Origin: Candidatus Nomurabacteria bacterium
GTDB lineage: Bacteria; Patescibacteriota; Minisyncoccia; Phycocordibacterales; UBA1006
Direction of reading: 5' to 3'
NCBI GenBank assembly: GCA_029882015.1
Contig: JAOULM010000007.1
Span: 1-23,335 of the forward strand
Length of the DNA: 23,335 nt
Positions 6,698 through 15,640 of this stretch are shown piece after piece. The notes beneath the pieces are model-generated. The model worked only from the letters and a program-made list of their open reading frames with translations, was not told the DNA's origin and did no database searches. Position 1 is the stretch's first letter; each line of letters opens with the position of its first letter. The position numbers and the translations under genes were made by a program.

Positions 6698-7642
6698 ATG
6701 TATATAATAATTATATTATTTTTAATTGGAGTTCTTTTCTTGATCCCAGCGATCAAGAAAAACTCCAAGATATTCTACGGAATATCTGGATTATTATTTA
6801 TAATGGCAATTTATAAAATTGTTGCTATATGGATAATTCCAAACCTTAACCAAACTGACACAAGTGCCGAAAATGAATACATGTTCTACGGTGCTGAATC
6901 AATAGGTTTAATTATCTTGGTTCTAATACTTGTAGTAGCTATATTAATGATAATTGGAAAGAAATTTGCCAATTATCAATGGCTATTTCAAGTCGGAAAT
7001 GTTGTTGTAATTGTAATTGGGCTGTATTTTATTTTTTGGCAATCTTCCTGGAGAACTCCAGAGAGAATTGCGGAAATAGAAATAGAGGCTGTCAAAAAAG
7101 AAACTGCGAAAAAGGCTCAAACTGAGTCCCAAAATCGTCAGAATCTTTTAGTCACCAAGCTGGTATGGGCATACAAAACTATGAACAATACCGATGTTTA
7201 TAGCAGGTCAAAACTGGACTCTAGCTTTCACATCCTTCGGGGTGCTGGGATTAACATAAAACAAAATAAATTTACGTTAAAACCAGGAGTCTGGACAACA
7301 AATCACGACCCAATTGGAAAAATGTACAAGCCTCGGAATAGTTTTGTTGACAAAAATGGAAATTATCCAGATGTCACCTATTTCGGGTTCACGGACCCTG
7401 ATTGTGGGGATTATGACTGTGCTTTTGCCAGTCGTGTCCAGAATGAAATAAATACAAATGATAAAAAGAAAGCGGTTCTTGTAAAAGCTCCATATTATTA
7501 TTATAAAAATATGGGGAACAAGGATGCTGTATTTTATCTTTATATTTGGGAACCAGCTAGTGTTCCTACAAAAATCAGGAAATTAGCAGGTCAAGAGACA
7601 AAGACCACAATTTCTTTGTCTCTAAGTCTGACTAAAAACTAA
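6698..7642 (+). CDS. Four-TM membrane protein of unknown function
   Basis: 314 residues, not recognised. Four hydrophobic helices are seen at about 2-18, 24-48, 66-88 and 92-114, then a charged helical stretch (about 120-150, EIEIEAVKKETAKKAQTESQ) and a soluble C-terminal domain (about 155-305) rich in aromatic residues and with two Cys in DPDCGDYDCAF. It sits 18 nt behind the SPFH gene and ahead of a strong terminator, so the pair forms a two-gene operon; a partner role in the SPFH assembly is plausible but only inferred. Codons 10-24 contain an 18-bp hairpin (6726-6768), which could slow or regulate translation. There is no Shine-Dalgarno sequence. Confidence 0.75.
   Translation: MYIIIILFLIGVLFLIPAIKKNSKIFYGISGLLFIMAIYKIVAIWIIPNLNQTDTSAENEYMFYGAESIGLIILVLILVVAILMIIGKKFANYQWLFQVGNVVVIVIGLYFIFWQSSWRTPERIAEIEIEAVKKETAKKAQTESQNRQNLLVTKLVWAYKTMNNTDVYSRSKLDSSFHILRGAGINIKQNKFTLKPGVWTTNHDPIGKMYKPRNSFVDKNGNYPDVTYFGFTDPDCGDYDCAFASRVQNEINTNDKKKAVLVKAPYYYYKNMGNKDAVFYLYIWEPASVPTKIRKLAGQETKTTISLSLSLTKN
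6726..6768 (+). repeat. Large intragenic inverted repeat (18 bp paired)
   Basis: The left arm 6726-6745 and right arm 6751-6768 pair over 18 bp, interrupted only by a 2-nt bulge on the left, with a 5-nt CCAGC loop. It lies inside the first TM-coding part of the four-TM gene and has no U tract after it. Confidence 0.85.
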
Positions 7643-7658
7643 TTTTTTAACCTAAACT

Positions 7659-7692
7659 AAAACCGCGACCCATTTGGGATCGCGGTTTTTTA
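7659..7692. terminator. Bidirectional terminator between convergent operons
   Basis: AAACCGCGA pairs with TCGCGGTTT, extended by CCC/GGG with a bulged A, flanked by A-rich and T6 tracts. It separates the plus-strand SPFH operon from the minus-strand pilin genes. Confidence 0.85.
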
Positions 7693-7704
7693 TTTGCCAT
7701 GTAT

Positions 7705-8037
7705 CTAGTATCCTGCCGTTTCCAATGTTGTCCCACCAGATGGATCAGGGTCTATCCGGCTGAGAGTTCCGTCAATAACACGCATAATGGCAAATGCTGA
7801 AATCATAATGAAAAGTCCAATCAAACCATACATCATGTGCTTTTTGCCATTTTCTTTCTCTTCGGTGTTGTCTTGGTTTGCTAAAAATTTTATTATCCCA
7901 AAAACAAATATTGTGATAGCAACAGCAAACAACAAAACAATCAATGGATTTATTATTGTTGCGCTAATCTTGCCAACGATGGATTTTGTACCCTCGAGGA
8001 TAGGTTCATTTTGTGCAAATACGTGCAGTGGAAACAT
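7705..8037 (-). CDS. T4SS-pilin-like small membrane protein 1, shortened signal peptide
   Basis: 110 residues with the two-TM layout of the T4SS_pilin/VirB2-TrbC-like proteins of CPR bacteria. Helix 1 is about 29-51 (INPLIVLLFAVAITIFVFGIIKFL), then a charged loop (ANQDNTEEKENGKKHM), helix 2 about 68-88 and a hydrophilic tail. The N-terminus is odd: MFPLHVFA before Gln gives a plausible VFA|Q cleavage site but only 8 residues of leader, and two in-frame TAA codons lie just upstream, so no longer start exists. The gene may be a degenerating paralog or use an atypical export route. It is last in the array, 12 nt after the next pilin-like gene, and ends in TAG. Paralogy to the following four genes is clear from hydropathy and loop chemistry; pilus assembly is inferred. 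Confidence 0.75.
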   Translation of the reverse strand: MFPLHVFAQNEPILEGTKSIVGKISATIINPLIVLLFAVAITIFVFGIIKFLANQDNTEEKENGKKHMMYGLIGLFIMISAFAIMRVIDGTLSRIDPDPSGGTTLETAGY

Positions 8038-8049
8038 AAAAATATGTTA

Positions 8050-8418
8050 TTACAGGTTTGGAATCTGTGGAATTTGATTTATTGGAACAGGAGAAACTCC
8101 ACCTGGGAACAATGTATTAACCAAAATACCAACAATCCCCCAAATTGCGACAATAACAAACAATCCGATAATCGCTCGTATTAGATTGTTTTTGTATTTT
8201 TCCTTGTCTTCGGGGGTTTCTTTGCCTGCTGTTACCATTTTTATAACATTGAAAATAACCAAAACAATAACAATTGTTATTAGAATTGGTATTATTGTGT
8301 TGATCAGGTTTTTAACCAATGTTATGATCCCTGTAACATTTTGTTGGGCGAATGCAAATGCTGGAACCATCCAGATACCGATTCCCCCTATGATTTTTGA
8401 TAATGATAATTTCTTCAT
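8050..8418 (-). CDS. T4SS-pilin-like small membrane protein 2
   Basis: 122 residues. The signal peptide MKKLSLSKIIGGIGIWMVPAF ends in an AFA|QQ cleavage site. Two TM helices follow (about 39-60, PILITIVIVLVIFNVIKMV, and about 83-105, AIIGLFVIVAIWGIVGILVNTLF) separated by the loop TAGKETPEDKEKYKNN. This fits the CPR T4SS_pilin family. It has its own promoter (8474-8479 box) with an A/T-rich leader of about 50 nt and no Shine-Dalgarno sequence, so it and pilin-like gene 1 can be expressed apart from the upstream genes. Confidence 0.82.
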   Translation of the reverse strand: MKKLSLSKIIGGIGIWMVPAFAFAQQNVTGIITLVKNLINTIIPILITIVIVLVIFNVIKMVTAGKETPEDKEKYKNNLIRAIIGLFVIVAIWGIVGILVNTLFPGGVSPVPINQIPQIPNL

Positions 8419-8473
8419 AAAAAATATTTCTATCTAATAAAATAACCTCGACGAATATTTATTCTGTGAAAAT

Positions 8474-8479
8474 ATTATA
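8474..8479 (-). promoter_or_regulatory. Promoter -10 box (extended) for pilin-like genes 2 and 1
   Basis: On the minus strand TATAAT is preceded by TGG, an extended -10. A possible TTGATT -35 stands at a long 19-nt spacing. It lies in the 106-nt gap between the third and second pilin-like genes; no other gene or terminator is visible in that gap. Confidence 0.6.
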
Positions 8480-8524
8480 CCATTATTGATTATCTGCAAA
8501 TCAATTTGTTATCAACAGGTATGA

Positions 8525-9076
8525 TTAATTACCGTACGTCTGAATCTGAGGAACAACAAATGTTGGACCAAAAAAAGTATTGGTGAATATTCTGACGATA
8601 CCCCAAACAGAAACCATCACAAACAATGCAATTATCCCCCACATCATATATTGTTTGCCGTCTTCTTTGTCTGTTGTGTTTTTTGCTATGAAAAAACGAA
8701 TAACTCCACCGGTGAATATTACGGTAGCCAACACAACAAGAAGCGGCATAACAAAATTAGAAATCTGACAAGTCGCATATTTAAAAACATCTCCAATGTT
8801 GTTTATATCGCTGACACAGAATACTGGATTTTGCTGAGTTGAAGCGCTAGAGGTATCCACCCCAGTGACATATGTTCCCTGTCCAGTAAAATTAAAATTA
8901 TTTCCTGACTGAGTTTGGTTCCCCCCAGAAGGTGTACCTCCTGTGAAAAAATCAAACCCAGATGAATACCCCCCCGTCAAAGATGTTTGTTCTCCGCCTT
9001 GGACCGCATTAACAGGAGAATACATGGCAGTAAAAATAACAATGGTGGCAAGAAAAAATAAAATAGGTTTTTTCAT
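8525..9076 (-). CDS. T4SS-pilin-like membrane protein 3
   Basis: 183 residues. The signal peptide (MKKPILFFLATIVIFTAMYS, then PVNA|V) is followed by a Gly/Ser/Thr/Gln-rich extension of about 60 residues (GGTPSGGNQTQSGNNFNFTGQG), then CVSDINNIGDVFKYATCQ with two Cys that could form a disulfide. Two TM helices lie at about 107-130 and 147-167 with a KNTTDKEDGKQYM loop. The pattern is that of T4SS_pilin proteins with an added low-complexity outer segment. It follows pilin-like gene 4 by 6 nt. Confidence 0.8.
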   Translation of the reverse strand: MKKPILFFLATIVIFTAMYSPVNAVQGGEQTSLTGGYSSGFDFFTGGTPSGGNQTQSGNNFNFTGQGTYVTGVDTSSASTQQNPVFCVSDINNIGDVFKYATCQISNFVMPLLVVLATVIFTGGVIRFFIAKNTTDKEDGKQYMMWGIIALFVMVSVWGIVRIFTNTFFGPTFVVPQIQTYGN

Positions 9077-9082
9077 AAAAAA

Positions 9083-9610
9083 TTATCCAATCATATTGAT
9101 ATCATCTAATAATGCGCCTGAACACGCCCCGTCAGCAACATCACATACGGTTTCTTTTATTAATCTGGCGAATACCTGCGCCCCCAGGATTAATATCGCC
9201 CCCACGATGACACTGATCAAGGTTTTTTTAGCTGTCTCTAGTCTGGTTTTATCTCCACGCGCATAGACATATAAAAATCCAGCATATAATAACCCCAAGA
9301 CAACAATAGGAACACCAACCACCAGCAGTGAATCTGCTATTTTCTGCACAAGACCATCCAAAGAAACAATCCCGGCTCCACCAAGAGGATTATCCAGTGT
9401 GCCAATTGATCCACCAGATTGAGTTACAGAATCCGGACTGCTGGGGTCATTTGTTGATGTGTCTGGGCTACCAAAAGAAAATTCTTGGTGACCTGGCACG
9501 TGTGTGGCAAATATTGTTGTTGGTACAAACAAAAAGGAGAAACCAAACAACAAGAAGGCAAATAACCATTTTTTTGTATTTTTATTATCTTGTGAAATTA
9601 AGTAAAACAT
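9083..9610 (-). CDS. T4SS-pilin-like membrane protein 4
   Basis: 175 residues from the ATG at 9610; an in-frame ATG at 9652 would add 14 residues but lies deeper inside the upstream gene. The N-terminus (about 13-33, WLFAFLLFGFSFLFVPTTIFA) is a signal peptide. A Ser/Gly/Pro-rich spacer is followed by the clearest pilin domain of the array: SLDGLVQKIADSLLVVGVPIVVLGLLYAGFLYVYARGDKTRLETAKKTLISVIVGAILILGAQVF. The YAGF and helix 2 motifs are typical of the family. It overlaps the fusion gene upstream by 26 nt. Two Cys (VCDVADGAC) sit near the C-terminus. Confidence 0.83.
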   Translation of the reverse strand: MFYLISQDNKNTKKWLFAFLLFGFSFLFVPTTIFATHVPGHQEFSFGSPDTSTNDPSSPDSVTQSGGSIGTLDNPLGGAGIVSLDGLVQKIADSLLVVGVPIVVLGLLYAGFLYVYARGDKTRLETAKKTLISVIVGAILILGAQVFARLIKETVCDVADGACSGALLDDINMIG

Positions 9611-10805
9611 AAGTACCTTCAACACCCAGGCTACGCAGAAGAGTGGCAACAATTAACCAAGCTGCTATTGCAATAACATATCCAATAACAACGTTACGGA
9701 TAATAGTTTTTGCTTGTGTGCGCTTGGTTTCATTACCACCACTAGACATATACATAACACCTGCGTATATAAACAATATTGTAAACAATGGAGTCGCAAG
9801 CGTAAAGAGGATAAAGTTAATAATGCGGCTTATGGTTTCCAACAAGGTGCTAAAACCACATGCCACGGATCCAGTTCCTGCCGGACCATCACACGCCACC
9901 AATGACCCAGAACCAGAAACAGTTGGGGTTGATGATGTTGGCTCCCAAGGTGTCGTTGTTGCGCTGACTCCTTGGGTGCTGGTTGCGGACCCACCCAAAG
10001 TTGATGCGAACAAAGTATCGGAAAATTTTATAGCAGGATCTGAATTGCTAACAAATTCAAATCCATATTCCATCTCTGGTTCAAGATTACTAACCGTTAT
10101 ATTTTCACTGTCCACTTGGCCAATGTCAGTAACGCTATTATATACGCCTTGTATTATCTGAGTTACGGGACGGTCTGCTTGGTAATACAACAAATCAGCA
10201 ATGGCTATTTGATCATTTGTTGATGCAAAATACGGAATTGTAATACTGGTATTTGTTGCGGTGGTATTCTGTTCGTCAAATGAAAACTCGATCGGTAAAA
10301 CAGGATTAGCAAAATCAGGGTCTGCGGCAAGAAAATAAGAAGTTGCTGTTGTAAAAACTCCACCAGCATTATAAATCAAAAGAGGTTGCCCTGTTGAATG
10401 ATTAATAAATTCTAATGTATTATTTATCCCATGATTAATTCCATTTGCTATAAATGAAAACTCTCTAATGAAATAAAATTTTCTATCTGGAACAACATCC
10501 GGATCTATAGTATACAAAGAATTAGAGCGAACTGTTTTACCGCTAAATACAGATGGAACGGTTGTCGAAATTCCGTATTCATCAGTAAAAACAAAATCAA
10601 CAACAATGTCATCCTTGAATGTGTCAATCCAAACAGTCATATCAAGCTCTCCTGTTAAACGTTCTGCTTGTCTGAATATTACGATCTGGTCTTGATTCCT
10701 ATCTAGTGCAAATGCATCCAAGGGAGAAGCTACAAAAAACAAAGCCGCGAATGCAATACCTGCAAATAATATGTACTTTAAAATTTTTTCAAATGATAAT
10801 GTCAT
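9585..10805 (-). CDS. Large ectodomain fused to a T4SS-pilin-like C-terminal domain
   Basis: 406 residues. The signal peptide is at about 10-34 (ending DAFA|LD). An extracytoplasmic beta-rich region of about 220 residues follows (DMTVWIDTFKDDIVVDFVFTDEYG), unlike any family I recognise. A Ser/Thr/Pro linker (about 268-300, SATSTQGVSATTTPWEPTSSTP) leads to a C-terminal pilin domain with two TM helices (FILFTLATPLFTILFIYAGVMYMSSGG and VVIGYVIAIAAWLIVATLL) around a GGNETKRTQAKT loop. An adhesin-like or pilus-tip subunit held by a pilin domain is a reasonable inference. It lies 3 nt after the solute-binding-like gene and overlaps pilin-like gene 4. Confidence 0.8.
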   Translation of the reverse strand: MTLSFEKILKYILFAGIAFAALFFVASPLDAFALDRNQDQIVIFRQAERLTGELDMTVWIDTFKDDIVVDFVFTDEYGISTTVPSVFSGKTVRSNSLYTIDPDVVPDRKFYFIREFSFIANGINHGINNTLEFINHSTGQPLLIYNAGGVFTTATSYFLAADPDFANPVLPIEFSFDEQNTTATNTSITIPYFASTNDQIAIADLLYYQADRPVTQIIQGVYNSVTDIGQVDSENITVSNLEPEMEYGFEFVSNSDPAIKFSDTLFASTLGGSATSTQGVSATTTPWEPTSSTPTVSGSGSLVACDGPAGTGSVACGFSTLLETISRIINFILFTLATPLFTILFIYAGVMYMSSGGNETKRTQAKTIIRNVVIGYVIAIAAWLIVATLLRSLGVEGTYVLLNFTR

Positions 10806-10808
10806 ACA

Positions 10809-12149
10809 TTAATTTGTTTGCTTTGGGGCCTGGAAAACTTTTATATCCGACAATGCTAAATCTAAATCGGTCGAAGCATTATTTACTGATTCCCCCAAAA
10901 GAAGACGTCCTGACCGATATGATTCAATCATGCCCCCCAATATTCTCTGGGCATCAGCACGTGATGGCATATACCAACTACGCGACACAATCGCAGAGCG
11001 ATAGAACAAATCACGAAATGAATCCCCTGGTAATTGTTCTAGCAAATCACGACGTGTTGGTGGTAATAATGTTGTTTCAGATAATATTTTTTGATACGTT
11101 GGCGAAACAAGAGCTGTGCCAACTTGAAAGGCTAATGATTGTTGTGTAGAGCTTTTTAAAACGGCAAAACCCACCAACGAACCAGATGTAACTGTGTTTG
11201 GTGAATTTTCAATCTGAGGCATAAAAGTCGCATCGAAATTTAAATTTGGATTAAGCTGTCGCAGTTGTTCAAGTTCGCTTGCGTAACCAAAATACAAAGA
11301 AACATTCCCGGCCAAAAATGCATCACGAGATGAACGAAGTGATGTGTTCCATGTGTATACGTCTTTGCTTGGATCAGCAAAACTGGTAAAAAATTGCACA
11401 GCAGAAGCCACGGGCTGAACAACACCGATTGATTGATTAAGAGTCGAAACGAGACCGCCCTCGTCGAATCCAACCAATGGATTACCAGCCTGCATAATCA
11501 GCAAAGCTAGTATGTCTTCGAAATAATTTATATTGTTTGTTGTACCCAAAGCCACAGCAGCCTGTTCAATGTTAGCGGGATTTAAACGTTTTACGGTGCG
11601 AACAAACTCTGACATGTCTTTCCAGTATCTTGGTGGATTAACCAAAAAATTGTTACTCAGGTGGTCTCTGTTAAAATACATAACCATCGGATCAACGAGT
11701 ATTGGATACCCTAGTATCCCGTTTGGCGTTAAAAAATATTGCGCTCCGTCTATAAAAATATTTTTGTAGTCACGTTCAGACAAAGATGTATACGGAATAA
11801 TAATAGTCCTACCAGCCTGACGCAACACTGTAGGATGAGGGGCAATTATTGCATCTGGACCATTACCAGAAGCTAGAGCCTCGGTTAATTCAGAATCAAA
11901 TATACTTTCGGGAATCATTTTATAGGAAACATTTAACCCAACGTTATCTATATTGAATTGTGATATCAATGGCGTTATTACATTGCTTGGAATAGTCCCC
12001 CACAGAACAACCGAAGATGAACCGGGGCCCGTCCCATCTGTACTCTGTTTTTTTCCAGTAGCAGAAAACAGAACAACCGCAAGAATAATAAAAAATACAA
12101 AAACTCCCAGAATAGCTAATTGAAATTTATTTTTAAGAAGATCTTTCAT
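10809..12149 (-). CDS. Membrane-anchored solute-binding-like protein (extracellular SBP fold)
   Basis: 446 residues. An N-terminal TM anchor (about 10-31) has no lipobox Cys after it, so the protein is probably tethered as a signal anchor. The body resembles sugar-type ABC binding proteins: VVLWGTIPSNVITPLISQFN, GNGPDAIIAPHPTVLRQAG, GILGYPILVDPMVMYFNRDHL, AFLAGNVSLYFGYASELEQL, and a C-terminal region with LLPPTRRDLLEQL. No ABC permease or ATPase gene is in the window; the gene sits instead between a methyltransferase and pilin-like genes. It may therefore serve the surface structure rather than transport, or use a transporter elsewhere. It follows the methyltransferase by 8 nt. Confidence 0.8.
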   Translation of the reverse strand: MKDLLKNKFQLAILGVFVFFIILAVVLFSATGKKQSTDGTGPGSSSVVLWGTIPSNVITPLISQFNIDNVGLNVSYKMIPESIFDSELTEALASGNGPDAIIAPHPTVLRQAGRTIIIPYTSLSERDYKNIFIDGAQYFLTPNGILGYPILVDPMVMYFNRDHLSNNFLVNPPRYWKDMSEFVRTVKRLNPANIEQAAVALGTTNNINYFEDILALLIMQAGNPLVGFDEGGLVSTLNQSIGVVQPVASAVQFFTSFADPSKDVYTWNTSLRSSRDAFLAGNVSLYFGYASELEQLRQLNPNLNFDATFMPQIENSPNTVTSGSLVGFAVLKSSTQQSLAFQVGTALVSPTYQKILSETTLLPPTRRDLLEQLPGDSFRDLFYRSAIVSRSWYMPSRADAQRILGGMIESYRSGRLLLGESVNNASTDLDLALSDIKVFQAPKQTN

Positions 12150-12157
12150 ATATAAAA

Positions 12158-12682
12158 TTATTTTTTAAATACCATACCAAAATGTTGCTCTCCGACATCT
12201 AAATCACGCATAAATATTAGCCCTGATTTTTCTGCTGATTCTTTTATCTGTTCTATGGTAACCAGATGATCAGAATGCGGTCCAATTCCACCAAAGGAAT
12301 CCTCCCATTCGACCGCTATTACTTGTCCACCAGATTTCAAAACTCGAGCGATTTCCGCAAATACTGAATCCATATCTTGCAGATAAAAAAGAACCATCAC
12401 CAACATTACTTTGTCTATTTGACCGTCCAGAACAGGAATACTGCCCCCTATCTGTATGTCTCCGGTAATAGTTTCAACGTGAGACAGCCCAGCTTGGCGC
12501 GCATCAGATTCTAATCTATCAAGTACATCTGGTTTAATATCAATTGCGTACACATGCCCATTTTTACCGACGGCATGCGCCAATGCAATCGCCATATGCC
12601 CCGAACCAGAACCAATCTCTGCGATAGTTTCACCACGAGCAATACCAAGTTGGTTTATAATATCATCCGGACTGCGAATCAT
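12158..12682 (-). CDS. Class I SAM-dependent methyltransferase
   Basis: 174 residues. Motif I is IAEIGSGSGHMAIALA, the acidic residue of motif II is in VYAIDIKPDVLDRL, then ITGDIQ, VMLVMVLFYLQD (motif IV region) and EIARVLKSGGQVIAVEW (post-motif). This is a UbiE/Methyltransf_11 or 31-like fold; the substrate is unknown. It is the first gene of the unit running into the solute-binding-like and pilin genes. A TACAAT box 6 nt before the ATG indicates a leaderless start, which supports this start codon. Confidence 0.88.
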   Translation of the reverse strand: MIRSPDDIINQLGIARGETIAEIGSGSGHMAIALAHAVGKNGHVYAIDIKPDVLDRLESDARQAGLSHVETITGDIQIGGSIPVLDGQIDKVMLVMVLFYLQDMDSVFAEIARVLKSGGQVIAVEWEDSFGGIGPHSDHLVTIEQIKESAEKSGLIFMRDLDVGEQHFGMVFKK

Positions 12683-12688
12683 ACGTTA

Positions 12689-12694
12689 ATTGTA
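12689..12694 (-). promoter_or_regulatory. -10 box of the methyltransferase-pilin unit, leaderless
   Basis: On the minus strand TACAAT ends 6 nt before the ATG at 12682, so +1 falls on the start codon. No good -35 box is visible. Confidence 0.5.
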
Positions 12695-12740
12695 ACATGC
12701 ACAAAATAAAAATAACTAACAGTGACTAGCTGTGTAGAAT

Positions 12741-12775
12741 AAAAAATACCAAGAGCTATGCTCTTGGTATTTTTT
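12741..12775 (-). terminator. Terminator of the gyrA unit
   Basis: A perfect 16-bp inverted repeat (12741-12756 and 12760-12775) with a TAT loop; the outer A/T pairs give the U tract. It stands 24 nt past the gyrA stop. Confidence 0.85.
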
Positions 12776-12798
12776 ATTCATATATAAATTTGAAAAAC

Positions 12799-15252
12799 CT
12801 ATAACAGCGTCACGCTAGCCAATGAATCACCTGCACGTAATTTCATAATTCGTACACCTTGTGTTGCACGACCCAATTCTGACACATCGCTAATATCTAT
12901 GCGTATAACCTGAGATTTTTTAGAAATAGCAATCAATTCTACGTTGTCTTCGGTAACAATTTTTCCAGAAACTAATGCTCCTGTTTTTGTTGTTATGTTC
13001 ATTGTTTTAATTCCTGAACCTCCACGTTTTTGGATTTTGTATTCGCTGACTTTGGTTTGTTTACCGTATCCATTCTCACTCATAACCAATAACATTGGTT
13101 TTTTTGAATCTTTGCGAACCACACCAACACCAACAACATAGTCACCTTTGCCAAGCTTCATTCCACGTACCCCACCAGCAGCACGCCCCATTTCACGCAA
13201 ATCAGATTCAGCAAAACGAATCGATTGCCCTTTGTGAGACATCATAACAACGTAATCTCCTGGACTTACAAAACGAGCAGACAACAGAGTGTCTTCTTTG
13301 CCAAGTTTCAAAGCAATAATTCCATTGCTACGGACATTTTTAAAGCTGTCTGCTGAAATCTTTTTAGTTACACCTTCTTTGGTGGACAACACCATTTTAA
13401 CATCAGATTGTTTGACGTCTTTTGGCATCGCCAATATTGATGTTACTTTTTCGCCTTCTGACAATTGAATATAATTCATGATTGATTTACCGCGTGTGGC
13501 ACGTTTACCTTCGGGTAATTCGTACATTTTTACCTGGTAGGCTTTACCTGCATCAGTAAAGAATAAAATATCGCTCAGGGTGCTGGCTGTCAGCAATTCT
13601 GTAACAACGTCTTCTTCTTTGGTATCCAAATCAACAACCCCGACTCCACCGCGTTTTTGTTTTTTGAATTCTACTGGGTCTGTACGTTTTACGTATCCAC
13701 CGGCAGTGAACACCAATACATTTTCGGCTTCGACAATTAGATCTTCGTCATCTAACGCCTTGATTCCCCTTTTCATTACCTTGGTGTTGCGACCATCATC
13801 GTATTTATCTCGAATAGCAATCAATTCGTCTTTTATAACCGCTAGCATTTTTGCAACTGATTTTAACAATGCAATTATATCTTTGATAGTTTTTAAAATT
13901 TCTCTTAGCTCGTCCTCGATTTTTTTACGCTCCAAACCAGCCAGTTTTTGTAGTCGCATATCCAAAATTGCCTGTGCTTGTATTTCAGTAAATTTGAATT
14001 TCTTCATCAGGTTTACTTTTGCGGTCGCAGAATCCGTAGAAGCTTTTATGATTTTAATCACTGCGTCGATATTATCCAAAGCCTTTTTCAACCCCTCGAG
14101 AATATGCGCACGTGCCTCGGCTTTTTTTAGATCATATTCGTTGCGACGACGCACTACTTCTTGGCGATGTTTAATAAATTCCTCGAGCATTTGTTTTAAT
14201 GACAAAGTCTGAGGCACTCCGTTTACCAGCGCAACAACGTTAAAGTTAAAGTTCTGCTCCAAATCAGTATGTTTGTATATATAGTTCAATACACGTTGTG
14301 GGCTGGCGCTGGATTTTAGCTCGATAACAACGCGAATGTCTCTGGTGGATTCATCACGCAAGTCGCGAATCCCCTGCAATTTTTTGTCTTTGACCAAATC
14401 GGCGATTTTGATAATCAAATTTGCTTTGTTAACACGGTATGGGATTGATGTGATTATAATCTCGCTACCACGTTTTCCCTCGACAATTTCTGCCTCACCA
14501 CGTGTTTTAACTCCACCACGTCCTGTTGCATAAGCCTGAGCAATGTCGCTTTCACCAAAAATAAGACCTCCTGTTGGGAAATCTGGACCCGTCACGTGAT
14601 CCATCAAGTCTTCGTTGGTTGCCTCGGGTTCATCAATCAAACGCACTGTTGCGTTAACGATTTCACCCAGATTATGTGGTGGAATATTGGTCGCCATACC
14701 AACCGCAATACCTAATGTCCCATTCAGCAACAGCGCAGGAACGGATGCGGGTAATACGCTAGGTTCACGTTGAGTATCATCATAGTTTGGCACAAAATCA
14801 ACGGTTTCTTTCTCGATATCAGACATCATTTCCCCAGCGATTTTTGTCATTTTAGCTTCGGTATAACGCATCGCGGCAGCATTGTCACCATCGATTGATC
14901 CAAAGTTTCCCTGCCCCCAAACCATTGGATAACGATATGAAAATTCCTGTGCCATGTTTACCATTGCATCATATACAGAGGTATCGCCATGTGGGTGATA
15001 TTTACCCAAAACGTCCCCAACCACCGCTGCTGATTTTCGGAATTTTGCGGATGCAGCCAGCCCCATACCATGCATGGCAAATAGAATACGCCGGTGAACC
15101 GGCTTTAAACCATCACGAACATCAGGCAGGGCACGCGACATAATCACGGACATCGAATAAGCCAGAAATGATTCTTTCATCTCGTCGGTAATATTTATGG
15201 GGACCACATTATCACGCGCAAGTGTTGGTTGTTCGACTTTTTTCTTGTCCAT
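12799..15252 (-). CDS. gyrA: DNA gyrase subunit A
   Basis: 817 residues. This is the breakage-reunion subunit of gyrase; with GyrB (not in this window) it introduces negative supercoils. The catalytic Tyr is Tyr130 in AAMRYTEAK. The region matching the quinolone-resistance segment reads [12 protein letters not shown]: Thr91 stands where E. coli has Ser83, and Asp95 matches Asp87. The C-terminal domain has a GyrA-box-like QKRGGVG (from Gln532) and a second QKRGGSG repeat, which favours GyrA over ParC. Length is normal. It is third in a unit after the MBL-fold and one-TM genes, starts 8 nt past the latter, and has no Shine-Dalgarno sequence. Confidence 0.97.
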   Translation of the reverse strand: MDKKKVEQPTLARDNVVPINITDEMKESFLAYSMSVIMSRALPDVRDGLKPVHRRILFAMHGMGLAASAKFRKSAAVVGDVLGKYHPHGDTSVYDAMVNMAQEFSYRYPMVWGQGNFGSIDGDNAAAMRYTEAKMTKIAGEMMSDIEKETVDFVPNYDDTQREPSVLPASVPALLLNGTLGIAVGMATNIPPHNLGEIVNATVRLIDEPEATNEDLMDHVTGPDFPTGGLIFGESDIAQAYATGRGGVKTRGEAEIVEGKRGSEIIITSIPYRVNKANLIIKIADLVKDKKLQGIRDLRDESTRDIRVVIELKSSASPQRVLNYIYKHTDLEQNFNFNVVALVNGVPQTLSLKQMLEEFIKHRQEVVRRRNEYDLKKAEARAHILEGLKKALDNIDAVIKIIKASTDSATAKVNLMKKFKFTEIQAQAILDMRLQKLAGLERKKIEDELREILKTIKDIIALLKSVAKMLAVIKDELIAIRDKYDDGRNTKVMKRGIKALDDEDLIVEAENVLVFTAGGYVKRTDPVEFKKQKRGGVGVVDLDTKEEDVVTELLTASTLSDILFFTDAGKAYQVKMYELPEGKRATRGKSIMNYIQLSEGEKVTSILAMPKDVKQSDVKMVLSTKEGVTKKISADSFKNVRSNGIIALKLGKEDTLLSARFVSPGDYVVMMSHKGQSIRFAESDLREMGRAAGGVRGMKLGKGDYVVGVGVVRKDSKKPMLLVMSENGYGKQTKVSEYKIQKRGGSGIKTMNITTKTGALVSGKIVTEDNVELIAISKKSQVIRIDISDVSELGRATQGVRIMKLRAGDSLASVTLL

Positions 15253-15260
15253 ATATCTAG

Positions 15261-15635
15261 CTATTCTATCACATTTTCACCCGAAATAACAGCGTTTTCA
15301 TTGGGTATATTTTCACCGTCTGAATTGTCGATAATTGTAATATTTGATTCATCTATGTCGCTATTTTCAACACCATCATCTGTCGAGCTGAGGTTTTTAA
15401 GATTCTTTTTTAGCTTTGGAGGATTCGAAAAAGCTGTTTTAAAAGAGGAGAAAATTTGCTTGAAAGGTTTTTCTGTTTTTTCAACAGGAGTTTCTGGTTC
15501 TGATTTTGTTGTCTTGAAGCTCAGACTCATCCCCCAAACACCAACAACTATGGCGGTAACAATAACAGCCCCACCAAAAGCATATCTTTTGCGGATTTTT
15601 TCTGGTTTGCTTCTAATCTTGCTTATTAGTGACAT
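15261..15635 (-). CDS. Small single-TM protein, unknown
   Basis: 124 residues, not recognised. A basic N-terminus ([14 protein letters not shown]) precedes one TM helix (about 19-39, [21 protein letters not shown]), so the N-terminus is probably cytoplasmic. The outer part is a Lys/Pro-rich stretch (about 45-80) then an acidic Asp/Glu/Asn/Ser tail to ENVIE. It looks disordered, with no Cys and no known motif. It lies between the MBL-fold gene (5-nt gap) and gyrA (8-nt gap) in one transcription unit. Confidence 0.75.
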   Translation of the reverse strand: MSLISKIRSKPEKIRKRYAFGGAVIVTAIVVGVWGMSLSFKTTKSEPETPVEKTEKPFKQIFSSFKTAFSNPPKLKKNLKNLSSTDDGVENSDIDESNITIIDNSDGENIPNENAVISGENVIE

Positions 15636-15640
15636 GTGAT

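Noticed and set aside
13580..14212. Plus-strand ORF of 210 codons
   Set aside because: Antisense shadow of gyrA with a low-complexity Ser-rich translation.
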